Part shown: in pieces, positions 10,966 through 21,769 of the stretch
Layout of the letters: each line of letters opens with the position of its first letter
Numbering within the stretch: position 1 is the first letter of the stretch
Notes under the pieces: model-generated
Seen by the model: only the letters and a program-made list of their open reading frames with translations
Told to the model about the DNA's origin: nothing
The model's database searches: none
Source of the DNA: Inia geoffrensis
Taxonomy: Eukaryota > Chordata > Mammalia > Artiodactyla > Iniidae
NCBI GenBank assembly: GCA_036417435.1
Contig: CM070909.1
Location: 12,494,597-12,558,596 of the forward strand
Direction: 5' to 3'
DNA length: 64,000 nt
Program-made: the position numbers and the translations under genes

Positions 10966-11265
10966 TCTTTTTTAAAAAAATTCACTGAGACCCTTAAAAA
11001 ATGGAGGTGGCCCAGGCCTCTCTAGACCTCTGGGAGGCCCAGGATGTAATTATCACTTTATCTTTACAATGTGATAGTTTTAACTAGGGGCCCCAAGTTA
11101 ATGGGTTGTTAATAATTTAGCTATGTAAACACCTAACTTACAAACTGCTACCTACTAGCTGTACGTACTGTTTCTGCTGCCATGTAACCAGTGGTCAGAA
11201 AAGTCACAGCTTTTACAGAGGTAGTTCACAGCCCTGGTGGCAGTTCAGAATCACCTATGTTTTTT
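10966..11265. other. Non-coding stretch, nothing recognised
   Basis: No supported feature apart from the SINE target duplication at its end. Confidence 0.35.
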
Positions 11266-11468
11266 TTTTTTTTTTGGCGGTATGCGGGCCTCTCACTGTT
11301 GTGGCCTCTCCCGCTGCAGAGCACAGGCTCCAGACGCGCAGGCTCAGTGGCCATGGCTCACGTGCCCAGCCGCTCTGCGGCATGTGGGATCCTCCCGGAC
11401 TGGGGCACGAACCTGTGTCCCCTGCATCGGCAGGCGGACTCTCAACCACTGCGCCACCAGGGAAGCCC
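11266..11468 (-). mobile_element. CHR-2-like SINE, antisense
   Basis: Complete. Perfect 15-bp target duplication TCACCTATGTTTTTT at 11251-11265 and 11469-11483. Confidence 0.94.
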
Positions 11469-11483
11469 TCACCTATGTTTTTT

Positions 11484-11979
11484 CAGACCCCACTCCAGGA
11501 CCTAGGTTCTCCAGGGCTGAAGTCTAGAGATTCCTATGCTTAAAAAGCTTTCTTCCTTTCTTCTTTCCTGCGCTGTATTTCCTTACAGTTCCAGGACTCA
11601 GAATTCAAGGTAGTACTGTTAATTGTATGGTTTAGCTGCATCATAGGTTTAACAGATCTGAAGGTCAATCACCATCTTCAATGGAACCTCTCCGGGGTGA
11701 TGTGTTATAAGGGCCCAAAAAACAATTTAGAAAAGAAGTTTGAGGGTGCGGTCCACAGATTTTGGGAGGAACTGCCTATATAACACTTTTAATTAAAATA
11801 CCTTCAATTATTCCTCAAATTTCTTATTGTGCTTAAATATATGAAAATAAATAAATACTGAATCTAAGTGTTATGTTCAAGTGTCCATTCTTAGAAATGA
11901 TGTGAAGTAACAGGTTTTTATAAGCAGTAAAACCGCAACAAGCCCAAACTGTCAAATGGCTGAATTCTTTTTGCTTCAT
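11484..11979. other. Non-coding stretch, nothing recognised
   Basis: No exon-like or repeat signal was found. Confidence 0.35.
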
Positions 11980-11994
11980 AAAAACACAGATCTG

Positions 11995-12211
11995 GGGCTT
12001 CCCTGGTGGCGCAGTGGTCGAGAGTCTGCCTACTGATGCAGGGGACACGGGTTCGTGCCCCGGTCCGGGAGGATCCCACATGCCGCGGAGTGGCTGGGCG
12101 CATGAGCCATGGCCGCTGAGCCTGCGCATCCGGAGCCTGTTCTCCGCAATGGGAGAGGCCACAACAGTGAGAGGACCGCGTACTGCAAACCACAACAACA
12201 ACAACAACAAC
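11995..12211 (+). mobile_element. CHR-2-like SINE with (CAA)n tail
   Basis: Complete copy whose tail has turned into a CAA microsatellite (12191-12211). Target duplication AAAAACACAGATCTG (11980-11994) and AAAAACACAAACCTG (12212-12226), two mismatches. Confidence 0.9.
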
Positions 12212-12226
12212 AAAAACACAAACCTG

Positions 12227-13500
12227 AAGAATATGGCTTTATAACACAGAGAAAAGCAAATTCCAGGGTGTGGGCTGAGGTCAGTGCTCGTGCTGTCCAT
12301 TCTCCTGTACCTTCTCCTCTTCTTCCTAGCTCTGTACTATGGTTACTGATGCTTTGGAGATGATGACCCTCTCTGTGTCCCAGCAACATTCGCCATCCAT
12401 GAAATAAAGATTTATTTGTGCTCATCTAAACCCAAAACACACAAGAAAATGTCCAGGGCAGTTAGAGGAGCGTATGGGAACTGAGAATCAGGGTTACATT
12501 GTCTCACTTCCTGCCTACCCTACTCCCCATTCACCCTACCTTACATTCCCTTTGGAGTGATTATGTCTATGGGGTCAGAGGAAGACATTTTCCTACTTCT
12601 TACCTCAAAAGCACAGACAGACACTGAAGGCATCTGACTAAGGGTTATGTTTATCCTTTGAGGAGCTGTTGCCAGAATATTTGGACTTGGATCAAATTCA
12701 GAAAAATCAAGTTCAAAAGGACTGTGATTGTGAGAGCAGCAAATGGCATGGTGTTGATCAATACAATGTCTAGTTATAATGGTGGCGGATTTAATTGTGT
12801 TCCATAAAGATATGGCTGTTAAGGTTTTCCAGATGAACCAGAGAGCTGAGACAATAATTATTTAAGTTTAAATCCACTTTGGCCTTCCTTATTTGACGGT
12901 AAGAGTGTTAGAAGAAGGATGATATATCTGGGACCCTGTGGTAGGAAGCTTCCAGGCCGAACTGCCACCACCTATGTGATTGCCCCAGAAAGCATCCACA
13001 GATGCTCTACACGTTTTCCTCTCCCGAATGATCCAGAAAATTGCCCTTCATCCCGTGCTTCATTACGTGGGGTAGAATGCATTCATGTAACTATTGCCTG
13101 GGCTACAATTGCTGCTTCAGATGAAAACCCAGGAAGCCGAATCCCTGCTGCTGTTGAAAGTGTATAATTAGCTCCTTGCGCAGCCTGACCCCATTGATTC
13201 TTCTGACGCGTTTGGCTTGAGGTGTGCCCTTTCTGGGACCTCCAATATCTTCTCCACAGCTGGAGATGCCCCAAACTGCACGCAGCACTTCCTGTGGGCG
13301 TGGTTTTGCATTCTGAGGGCTGAGGCGCAGAGTGAATCATGTGTTTCAAATGCTCACAGATTCATGGTGCTTCTTTTAAAACACAGGAGTGGGTTGTGAG
13401 TGGCTCTGTTAGACACAAGAGAATCCCCTCCTTCCTTTTTCTTTTTAAAAAGTGATTTTGTAATGGTAGCCTCTCAAGAAACACTATAATTGGTCAGCCT
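12227..13500. other. Upstream region of APOLD1, no gene seen
   Basis: SINE-free for 1.3 kb, unlike the flanks. The part 12890-13330 has a higher G+C and more CpG than its surroundings and contains an ETS-like ACTTCCTG near 13287. This could be a distal promoter or enhancer of APOLD1, but that is inference. The 82-codon frame at 12919-13167 is not supported as an exon. Confidence 0.35.
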
Positions 13501-13846
13501 GGGGTGCGTTAGATGTCCTACCAGATAACGTCATTAGCTATTCTCAGGAGAGGAGAGGAAAGGCAGGGTATGCCCCCTGGGACAATGACAACACTTGTTT
13601 CAAGTTGGGGAAGAGCCTGTGGTTCTTTTCCTGCGTTTGGAGGAAAGCGAACACACAATGTTCATTTCCTAAATACGGGATGTGCTGCGAGGCTGGTGTG
13701 TCATTTTCCACCATGTCACATCCTTCTGGATGGAGGCAGCAGGGGCCAGGACAGGAAATGGCAAATTCTCAGAATGAGACAAGGCTTTCCCAGTGCAGTC
13801 ATTGGCTCTCGGGAACTATAAAGCATGCTCATCCAGAAACAGCCTC
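13501..13846 (+). promoter_or_regulatory. APOLD1: APOLD1 proximal promoter (short isoform)
   Basis: Seen directly: a TATAAA box at 13817-13822, an inverted CCAAT (ATTGG) at 13801-13805, and a CRE-like TAACGTCA at 13526-13533 (7 of 8 bases of TGACGTCA). The TATA box lies 60 bp upstream of the exon-1 donor, so transcription should start near 13842-13848. An inducible TATA/CCAAT/CRE-like promoter fits the known rapid induction of APOLD1 in endothelium and brain. The transcription start is inferred. Confidence 0.6.
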
Positions 13847-13882
13847 AGATGTTTCTTTCCCGGAGATAGCCTGAAGTGAATG
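13847..13882 (+). other. APOLD1: APOLD1 exon 1, carrying only the start codon
   Basis: A consensus donor (GTAAGT) begins at 13883, and the three bases before it are ATG (13880-13882). Spliced to the acceptor at 15125-15126 this gives ATG-GGC-ATG-GAG, i.e. M-G-M-E. The human short isoform is known to be 248 aa, which equals the 246 aa from the internal ATG plus these two residues, and this supports the exon. The 5' end is a prediction from the TATA box. A five-codon upstream frame (13849-13869, M-F-L-S-R-stop) lies just before the start. Confidence 0.65.
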
Positions 13883-15126
13883 GTAAGTGGGGAGGCCAGA
13901 GGGATGCTGTCTGAAAGATAGCCATTGGACTTGTCATACTGGGGTTATATCCTTGGTCTATTAAATATTTTGAGTAACTTTGTCTCATTTTGCTCAGAGG
14001 TGTGTTTATCTGTAAATTTGTCAGTGGTGGGTGGAATTATGGAGGCATGCAAGTAAAGTTAAGACTTAGGAGTCAGGAGACCAAGATTCTAGACTGGGCT
14101 ATGAAGAATCAGCCGCATCTAGAATGTGTCTGTGTTTCGATTTCCTCATCTTCCAGTTGAGAATAATGATATCTGCCCCGATATCTCACAGTAGTGAAAT
14201 CTTCCATTTCTGTGGCTTCTGTGCCTCTTCCAAGAAGTTCCTGATAATAAGTACAGTGGATACGAAGGGAGGGATTTTTGGCAACTAGGAAGGATCTACC
14301 TTTACCCAGGAGGTACAGTTCTCTCTGTCAGTCATCTTCAGTTGGCTTCATTTCAGCTTGGTACAGGTAGCCCTCAGTGAGCTGTTAAAAATTTTTTGGC
14401 CACTTTTAAAATAGTTCCTCACTTTTAAAGGAAGCTTTCATAATAAAGGGACATAGTGGTGTTAATTTAATGTAATTTACTTTTAATTAAGCACACATCA
14501 AAGAATGAAATTTCTGAAGGCCCGATGAGCTCTAATTAGAAGAAGTGGCGCAAACCACATCTTAGGCTTGATTCTAAGATAAGAGACAAGGAAAAAAAAA
14601 CAAGCAGAAGAGTTGCTTCAGGCGAGCATCTAACTTAGAAAGGTTAGTTTTCTTACACTTGATAGATGGTGTGATTTTTGAGTTTTTGGTGGCTTGTGTT
14701 TTTCACTCATCAGAGAGAAAAAGAAAAAAACAACCCTTTTGCAATAAGAGTATTGCAAAACTCTTAGGATCCCAGTCTTCATGTAAGGAAAGGGCCTTGT
14801 AAAGGGGTACAACGTACGGCTTGCAAAGTGTCACCTTTCAGAGAAGAGGCCTCAATATTGCAGTAGACTTCTAATACCACCACTCCCTTATTTAACAGAT
14901 AAGAAAATCCATCCTTGGCGTACCCTGGGAGAAAAAGCGGACAAGAGCATTATTCCTATTGGCTTACTCGGATTTAAGGTCCTGAGAACTGGAGGACTTG
15001 TCCCAGATTATAGAACGGGTCTTTCAGAACTTGACACATGACTCACTGGAAAATGACCCGTTTCCCCTTGGGTGGAAGCAGCTGTTGTGCTTGACTCCGG
15101 GCTAATCGCGTGTCATGTCCCCGCAG
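13883..15126 (+). other. APOLD1: APOLD1 intron 1
   Basis: 1,244 bp with a consensus donor GTAAGT and acceptor 'gtccccgcag'. It contains a decayed MIR at about 14069-14190 ('ttcgatttcctcatcttcca') and no SINE. Nothing else was recognised. Confidence 0.65.
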
Positions 15127-15680
15127 GGCATGGAGGGGCCGGAGGCCCGAGAGCTGCAGGGCGCGGATGCGCTGCGCCGCTTCCAGGGCCTGTTGTTGGA
15201 CCGCCGCGGCATGCTGCACGGGCAGCTGCTGCGCCTGCGCGAGGTGGCCCGGCGCCTCGAGCGCCTCCGCCGGCGTTCCCTGGCGGCCAACGTGGCGGGC
15301 AGCTCGCTGAGCGCGGCGGGCGCGGTCGCAGCCATCGTGGGACTCTCGCTCAGCCCCGTCACCCTGGGGGTCTCTCTGCTGGCGTCGGCCGTGGGACTGG
15401 GGGTGGCCACCGCCGGAGGGGCCGTCACCATCACGTCCGACCTCTCCCTGATCTTCTGCAACTCCCGGGAGCTGCGGCGGGTGCAGGAGATCGCGGCCAC
15501 CTGCCAGGGCCAGATGCGCGAGATCCTGAGCTGCCTCGACTTCTTCCTTCGCGGGCAGGGCCGCGGGGACCGCCAGCTGCTGCAGAGCGGGAGGAACGCC
15601 TCCATCGCGCTGTACAACTCGGTCTACTTCATCGTCTTCTTTGGCTCCCGCGGTTTCCTCATCCCCAGGCGGGCCGAGGG
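15120..15680. promoter_or_regulatory. CpG-rich island over the APOLD1 coding exon
   Basis: Dense CpG dinucleotides over the coding exon contrast sharply with the AT-rich surroundings. It may be an intragenic CpG island, or only coding composition. Methylation cannot be judged from sequence. Confidence 0.6.
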
Positions 15681-15870
15681 TGCCACCAGGATTAGCCAGG
15701 CCGTGCTGAAGGCCAAGATCCAGAAACTGGCCGAGAGCCTGGAGTCCTGCACCGGGGCTCTGGACAAGCTCAGCGAGCAGCTGGAGTCCAGAGTCCAGCT
15801 CTACACGAAGAGCAGCCGTGGCCGCGACCTCAAGATCTCTGCTAACCAGTCTGCTGGGCTGTTTTTCTGA
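15127..15870 (+). CDS. APOLD1: Apolipoprotein L domain-containing protein 1 (main coding exon)
   Basis: This exon encodes all but the first residue of APOLD1, also called VERGE, an endothelial early-response membrane protein linked to vascular permeability, cell junctions and Weibel-Palade body handling. Joined to the ATG at 13880-13882 it gives 248 aa, the length of the human short isoform. An internal ATG at 15130 would give 246 aa. Visible parts, numbered from that ATG: a basic amphipathic N-terminal helix (about 12-50, many Leu/Arg); a long Ala/Gly/Leu/Val-rich stretch (about 51-105) that should form a membrane hairpin; a second hydrophobic segment YFIVFFGSRGFL (about 166-177); and a C-terminal helix ending in SAGLFF. 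The exon is CpG-rich, GC about 65 percent or more. The long isoform's first coding exon would lie upstream of the window. It can splice to this same acceptor because the junction is phase 0. Identity is very likely, since the residue pattern matches APOLD1 throughout. Confidence 0.95.
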   Translation, partial: GMEGPEARELQGADALRRFQGLLLDRRGMLHGQLLRLREVARRLERLRRRSLAANVAGSSLSAAGAVAAIVGLSLSPVTLGVSLLASAVGLGVATAGGAVTITSDLSLIFCNSRELRRVQEIAATCQGQMREILSCLDFFLRGQGRGDRQLLQSGRNASIALYNSVYFIVFFGSRGFLIPRRAEGATRISQAVLKAKIQKLAESLESCTGALDKLSEQLESRVQLYTKSSRGRDLKISANQSAGLFF

Positions 15871-16444
15871 GAATATCTTTTCCCCCTAATGACCGAGGCC
15901 AGAAACCATCCCCATGGGATGCTCCAGTTTTGTAGCTCCCTCAGGAAAACACCAAGTTGGGTTAGGAGCTGAATGCAAAGGATGAGAAAAACTGTTCTTC
16001 AACAGTTTGAGAACAGTGGTTTGAGCCGAGGCTGGAGAGGGTTGCAGACATCGCCACCCTTTGGGTCTTCTCCAAGCCCCACTAGGCTTTGAAGTCCTCA
16101 AAATACCTCTAAGAGGAGACACCAGCTTTAAAACTTCTCTGCCAGAGTTTCTGGGTACAAAGAAGTCCAGAATCCAGAGCAAATCAGACCCTCTCGGAAC
16201 TGGGTAGGAGGGTTCAGAATCCAAGAGAGGCACCTCCCGCTAACACGTGTCCCCTCCCCTCTCAGCGTGCCCACTCACACACAGATCCAGCCTGGGGATG
16301 GAGTGGACCTTCCTGGGTGTCTTCATATCCAGACCTCCAAGGTACTTTGAGAGGGGAAACCAACTGAACGGTCGTCTAAGTCTCACCCCCTTGCAGAAGA
16401 AACTGAGGCCAAGGAAGAGGAAATGACTAACAGCTTCATTTAAC

Positions 16445-16592
16445 TGACATCGTAGCGTAGAGAAGGGAGCAATGGCTTTTGAGTTAGTCCTGGGTTTACT
16501 GTCTAAGACTTGGCTTACTGGTCTGTGAAATGGATGCGAAAACCTCACCCTGTTGGGAGGTATTAAGTGAGATAAAGTGCCAAGCACAGCGT
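16445..16592 (+). repeat. MIR fragment
   Basis: MIR-like order 'ttgagttagtcctgggttta', 'gtgaaatggatgcgaaaacc', 'gttgggaggtattaagtgag'. Confidence 0.6.
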
Positions 16593-16594
16593 CT

Positions 16595-16776
16595 GGGTCA
16601 CAAAGTGTGGCCCCCTGGGCTGGCAGCATCACCTGGGGACTTGCTAGAAAGGCAAATTTGTGGCCTCAACTCTAGACTTAAGGAGTCAGAAATTCTGGAG
16701 GTGGGGCGCAGCAACCTGTGTTTAAACAAGCTCTTGGGGGTGATTTGATGCCTGATAAGGTTTGAAAACCGCTGCA
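16595..16776 (-). mobile_element. MER5-type hAT DNA transposon remnant
   Basis: The ends 'cacaaagtgtggcccc' and 'gataaggtttgaaaaccgct' are imperfect inverted repeats of MER5 type. The interior ('agcatcacctggggacttgc', 'tgtgtttaaacaagctcttg') also fits. Non-autonomous, no coding sequence. Confidence 0.75.
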
Positions 16777-18740
16777 AGGGATGTTGGTTTCTGATCCTCT
16801 GACGAGCTTTCACGAAGTCTATAGCCTCTCTGGGCTCCGTGGTCTTCAGAGTCATTCACCAAAGGTCGAAGACAGTGTCCCAGAGGTAAAAGAAAGAAGG
16901 TGCGTGGGGACGGCTGTGTCAATGCTTCCTGGGGCAATTTCCTGCCAGGTGAACTAAGGGATGTAACAGAATCAGCCCTTTAGAGGGCAGTGTTGCCCAC
17001 TCGTTGTAAAAACTGGTACAGAAAGGAATGTGAATTTAATGGAAATTGACCTTTACTACCTTCTCTGAAAACCTCCAGACCATTTTTTAATTATTTATTT
17101 TAAGTTTCTTATTTAATTACTGTTTATTATTAACGTTTAATTTTATTTAACCACAACATTAGAAAATAATAGGAATAGCAAGTTGCTGAATGGGAGACTA
17201 CTGAGGTTCTTTTCGGGAGATGAAGTTGAGTTTGCCTTTCTAAGGTGGGCCATGAGCTGAAGATAGCATTGCTTTCCTTGAATAAGTCTCTCTCCTTCAG
17301 AGGGGAATTTTTTCCCCCAGTGTTTTAAATGATCCTTTTAAGTAAATGTGGGAAGTTCTGAATAGAGAGACCAGGAGCTGAATTTAAGCTTACAAATGGA
17401 GGCTTGACTTGTCAATATACAGATGATGCAAGCATATCTATCCTGAAGGTACAAGACTTTGCCAGCAGATAACACTTGACCTGAAAAGCCTTCCCTTGGT
17501 TCAGGGGGGAAAAAAAACCAATCAGAGGCATATGAAGGAAGCACTTGGAAGCCTGATGTCCTGTGAAGTTGGGTTTTATGGGTGATAGACAAATTAGCTT
17601 GTGTTATGACGGTGATGTGTTATATTTTCACTTTGGGAGCTGTAAGAAATCTGTAAACTGTCTCTTAGAAAATACTTCCAATTTCTTCAATTTCCATTCC
17701 TACAAATGTATTGTTGAAAAGTCTTTGGGACCACACGCACAATAAAACTTGGCTGTATTATTTAATTATCTAATATGCTTTAAATTTACCCAGTTGACCC
17801 CCATGCTTCCCAATGATGGCAGGGTGTCTGAGGAAGTGTAATTTCAGTGCTGGGGAGAGGGGTTGATGTTTCTATATTTTTATTTTTCCTATAAATGGCA
17901 ATGGATCTGTATCCTGGTTTATCTTGAAGTTGGTACCAGTTGTGTTTTTTTTAACTGGTGTCATTTCCTAGATTGCCTTGCACAGATGCTAGCATTTTAG
18001 ATGACCAGAATGTACTTCACAGGGTCGTGTTATGTTATAAAGGTACAATCACTGCCTAACCTCATCTTTTATTAATGCTTAAGTTTAAATTATATTCTTC
18101 CAGTGCCTGAGCTGTTCCCTAGAAATAAACTGGGCATTTTTGGAAGCCCCAGCCTCAGCGGCAGCAACAGCAACCATTTCATATTATTAGGGTATTTTGC
18201 GTGTATCAAAGTCTTAAACTCTTGAAGTTATCATTTCAGTGACCCACTGTACATCTAAGGCAGGGTGTCTACTTTGGAACAATACTTTGCACGTTATAAG
18301 AGCTCAGTAAATGCATTTGGATAATTTAATGAACTGCTTAACCATATTAAGAGGAATTTATTGATGATGAAAGAGCATCTATCCTCTTACATGTCTGTTA
18401 TAAAGGTGGAAGCCTCTACCAGGATTTAAGTCAAGTTCAGTTAAATGGATCCTACAGACAAGCATTTTCTTTATTTCTTTTGTGGGAATGTGAATAAGGC
18501 TTTTCCTTAAGGCCTTCGTTCTATAAAACAGATTGAAATGGTATGTTGTAAAGGGAAGAAGAGAAAGGGGTATTTAGATTACAAGCGTACTTCAGAAAAA
18601 TATCCGAGTTCGAAAAATAAATATGTTCATGTTGAAGGTTTAAGTGCTTCTGTTGGTTTCTGGGGTTTACAATCATGTGGATTGTTTTCTTTCACAATAA
18701 AGGAGATTCATTTGGTTCTGCATTTCAAGGGTTCAATAAA

Positions 18741-19136
18741 GCTACATTCTACTCTATTAAAAAGATAATCCTTAGCAGACATTTCTGATTCTAATCTCTT
18801 TGATGCATTTGTCCTCAGGCACCTGTTATTTCCAATGTGGTAAATGTCAAAGTCAAAAGTATTTACTGGGAGAAAAAAGAGAGAGAAGATTGGTGTAGAA
18901 GGCACTGTAGATCAGATATGTCGAACAATTTGTCAACTTGATATATTTCTTACTCAAAGCCTTGGCGTGAAAAGAAAGTAGAAGGAATGGAGCTGTTGAG
19001 AGAAAGGCATTGTGCAGAGATAAATGGGGATACCATTAAACGCAGCAAATTTTGAATTCCACATTTTTTTTCCCATTGTAGCAAAATCAGTCCTTCCCTT
19101 AATTGAAATAAATTGCCCAGTCCTCAAACATCTTCT
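18741..19136. other. Non-coding stretch, nothing recognised
   Basis: No supported feature. Confidence 0.35.
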
Positions 19137-19139
19137 TCT

Positions 19140-19253
19140 TTTTTTTTGGCCGTGCTGTGCTGGCTTGTGAGATCTTATTTCTCCAACCAGGGATCAAACC
19201 TGGGCCCGGCAGTGAAAGCACCGAGTCCTAACCCCTGGACCACCAGGGAATTC
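19140..19253 (-). mobile_element. CHR-1-like short SINE, antisense
   Basis: In reverse it reads 'gggaattccctggtggtcca' ... 'gttaggactcggtgctttca' ... 'gatccctggttggagaaata', a short SINE head of a different subfamily from the 200-bp copies, lying directly next to one of them. Confidence 0.85.
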
Positions 19254-19260
19254 CCAACTT

Positions 19261-19465
19261 CTTTTTTTTTTTTGCGCTACGTGGGCCTCTCACTGTTGTG
19301 GCCTCTCCCGTTGCAGAGCACAGGCTCCGGACGCGCAGGCTCAGCAGCCATGGCTCACGGGCCCAGCCGCTCCACGGCACGTGGGATCTTCCCGGACCGG
19401 GGCACGAACCCGTGTCCCCTGCATCGGCAGGCGGACCCCCAACCACTGCGCCACCAGGGAAGCCC
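19261..19465 (-). mobile_element. CHR-2-like SINE, antisense
   Basis: Complete copy whose poly(T) side abuts the preceding CHR-1-like element. It probably inserted in or beside that element's flanking T-rich target. No clean target duplication was resolved. Confidence 0.88.
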
Positions 19466-20808
19466 TAGATCAATCAAGCCCAAGAGTTATCAACTCATGT
19501 ATAGGAATTCTCTTATTAACTAGAAATCAGACTTCCAGCAGTTTCAAACCTTTGAACATAATTACAGCCTGAGAAGTAATTGAAAAGAATCCCAGAATCA
19601 GCCAAATTAGGCTTCACAAAACCCAGACACTAGAGAGAGGCAGAGAGGGAAGGCAAGGGGCAGCATCTATAATTAGGAAGGCAAAACTTTCCCAGGAGTC
19701 TCCAAGGGACTTCACCTGGCAAGTCACTGATCTTAACCGTGCAAAGCAAGCTGGGAAATGTAGTACTTTTAGCTAAGAACTAGCTGTTCCCCAAATACCT
19801 AGGATTCTGTTTGTAAGGATGAAAAGGAGGACGGACATTGGGTCGAGGGGCCAGCAGTCCAAACAAAGAGCCTACAGTGGTTGCTGCAGTGAGTTGAGAA
19901 CTTCTGCTGAAGGTAATCTGGAGGTAATCTCGTTATCTGAGTGCCAGCCTGAGTCCGCATCTTGGAAACATCCCTGGATGTTGCACTGTTAATGACTGTG
20001 CAACCGAAAAAAGAAAAAACAAAGCTGTGCTGGCAGGATCCTGGCTGTTTGCAAAGGCCAGCCACATGCTGGGACCATATCTTTGCTAAAGCATATGGTA
20101 TTCCTGTCATAAGAAGTAACCTTTCAGTTAATTGCAATAAATCTCTCCTTGTTGAGTTGACAGGAGGTTGGAAAATTGTTACTTTTTGCTCCTGGCAAAC
20201 TCATAAGAGGAAAGTAAACCCTGCTGTGGTCTGGACTAGGACAAAGAGTGAGCCCTAAGATCTGGAAATAATCCCTTAGCAACCAGAGAGTTGTTAGAAG
20301 AGGGGAAATTGTGCTGTTGAAGTGAGACCCCTAAGGGGCAGGAGGGAACCTTAGGGACCCTCAGCATCCCCCAGTTCTGACTGGCATTAGCACTGGGTTG
20401 TGGAGAGAAGACCTCCAACGTGGTCTTGCCTGTACAGATAAAGCTTGTCCATACGAAGCTATGCCCGCAGAAAATGATGTTTAATCCCATTCTGTATTTC
20501 CCGTGTAACCCCAGGGATGGGAGTGCAGGCAGGTCTGCAACCTGATTTGCCCCAGAACTTTAGCAATGAGTCATGGCCAAGGTCTCTGACTCTCAAGAGC
20601 ATAGGGCAGCCACAGCAGGACTTGTTCGAGCATTTGTGCGCATCCAGTTGCTAAATTAATAAAACAGTTGTAATTGGGAGAAGCTTTTTGTGTAAAGGGA
20701 GTTGGGGAAGGGCAGTGATATCTAAAATCTTTCTTTTAGGCTCCAAATTTCTTGTGCCAGTTTCCCTGGTTGACATGGGGACATTTATTAAAACTGATCT
20801 TGTTGTTC
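19466..20808. other. Intergenic stretch, nothing recognised
   Basis: No SINE and no supported exon in 1.3 kb. Frames near 19799-20258 on both strands (about 100-112 codons) overlap each other and lack any family resemblance. Confidence 0.4.
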
Positions 20809-20819
20809 AAACTGCTCTG

Positions 20820-21141
20820 AACTTACTTACAAAACAGAAACAGACTTACAGATATCCAAAACAAATTTATGGTTACCAAAGGGGAAAGGTGGGTGGTGGG
20901 GGAGGAATGAATCAGGAGATTGGCATGAACACACACACACTATATATATAAGATAGATAACCAACGAGGACCTACTGTGTAGCACAGGGAACTCTACTCA
21001 ATATTCTGGGATAACCTATATGAGAAAAGAATCTAAAAAAGAATGAATATATGTATATGTATAACTGAATCACTATGCTGTACACTTGAAACTAACACAA
21101 CATTGTAAATCAACTATCCTCCAATAAAATTAAAATTAAAA
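20820..21141 (+). mobile_element. LINE-1 3' UTR fragment, sense
   Basis: 5'-truncated 3' UTR with a G-rich run (20880-20905), 'gacctactgtgtagcacagg' and AATAAA before an A-rich tail. Left target AAACTGCTCTG (20809-20819) matches AAACTGCACTG after the tail (21142-21152). Confidence 0.85.
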
Positions 21142-21153
21142 AAACTGCACTGT

Positions 21154-21364
21154 TGGGGCTTCCCTGGTGGCGCAGTGGTTGAGAGTCCACCTGCCGATGC
21201 AGGGGACGGGTTTGTGCCCTGGTCCGGGAAGATCCCACATGCCGCCGAGCGGCTGGGCCCGTGAGCCATGGCCACTGAGCCTGCGCGTCCGGAGCCTGTG
21301 CACTGCAACGGGAGAGGCCACAACAGTGAGAGGTCCGTGTACCACAAACACAAACAAACAAACA
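21154..21364 (+). mobile_element. CHR-2-like SINE with (CAAA)n tail
   Basis: Complete copy with a short deletion in the B-box region ('gggacgggtttgtgccc'). Perfect target duplication AAAAAAACTGCACTGT (21138-21153 and 21365-21380). Confidence 0.92.
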
Positions 21365-21539
21365 AAAAAAACTGCACTGTCAAAATTTCATTACAGAACA
21401 ATACTTTTCTAAGTGCTTAAGTAAAATGACATTTAGATAATAAAGTTAGAAAATAAATGTGGATATTTAAAGATGATAATGATAGTTAACATTTATGGAA
21501 AACTTTCTAGGTATTATTCTAAGTACAATTTGATATGTG

Positions 21540-21690
21540 TTATCACACTTACAAACATCTTATGAGGTAGACACTATAATTACCGCATATTATTAGATAA
21601 AGAAAGTAAAGAACTGAAAGGTTGTACAGCTAGCAAGAGCTGCCCCAGGATTTGAATCCTGGTAGCCTGACTCCAGAGTTATGCCCTTAG
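21540..21690 (-). repeat. MIR fragment, antisense
   Basis: Reverse MIR pattern 'cttatgaggtagacactata', 'gaactgaaaggttgtacagc', 'ccccaggatttgaatcctgg'. Confidence 0.65.
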
Positions 21691-21769
21691 TTCTTCTGAG
21701 ACCAAGTATATTGCTAATGTAAAATAATGGCCCACAAGAGTGACAACATTAATAACAAGGCTGACAGAT

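Larger units (their letters stand above)
15871..18740 (+). other. APOLD1: APOLD1 3' UTR and candidate polyadenylation sites
   Basis: Nearly 3 kb without any CHR SINE follows the stop codon, as expected for a long 3' UTR under constraint. AATAAA hexamers lie at 17741-17746 and 18735-18740. Either could end the transcript and I cannot choose between them from sequence. A MIR (about 16445-16590) and a MER5-type element (16595-16776) lie inside. Confidence 0.5.

Noticed and set aside
12919..13167. 82-codon frame upstream of APOLD1, considered as an extra exon
   Set aside because: No matching splice sites in phase with the APOLD1 acceptor, and it does not resemble the known long-isoform N-terminus.
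15102..15617. 171-codon minus-strand frame over APOLD1
   Set aside because: It is the antisense reading of the same GC-rich exon, Ser/Arg/Ala-rich, with no known domain.
15072..15695. 207-codon Pro/Gly/Arg-rich frame overlapping APOLD1
   Set aside because: It is a +1-frame reading of the GC-rich APOLD1 exon. High GC makes all frames open, and it has no family resemblance.
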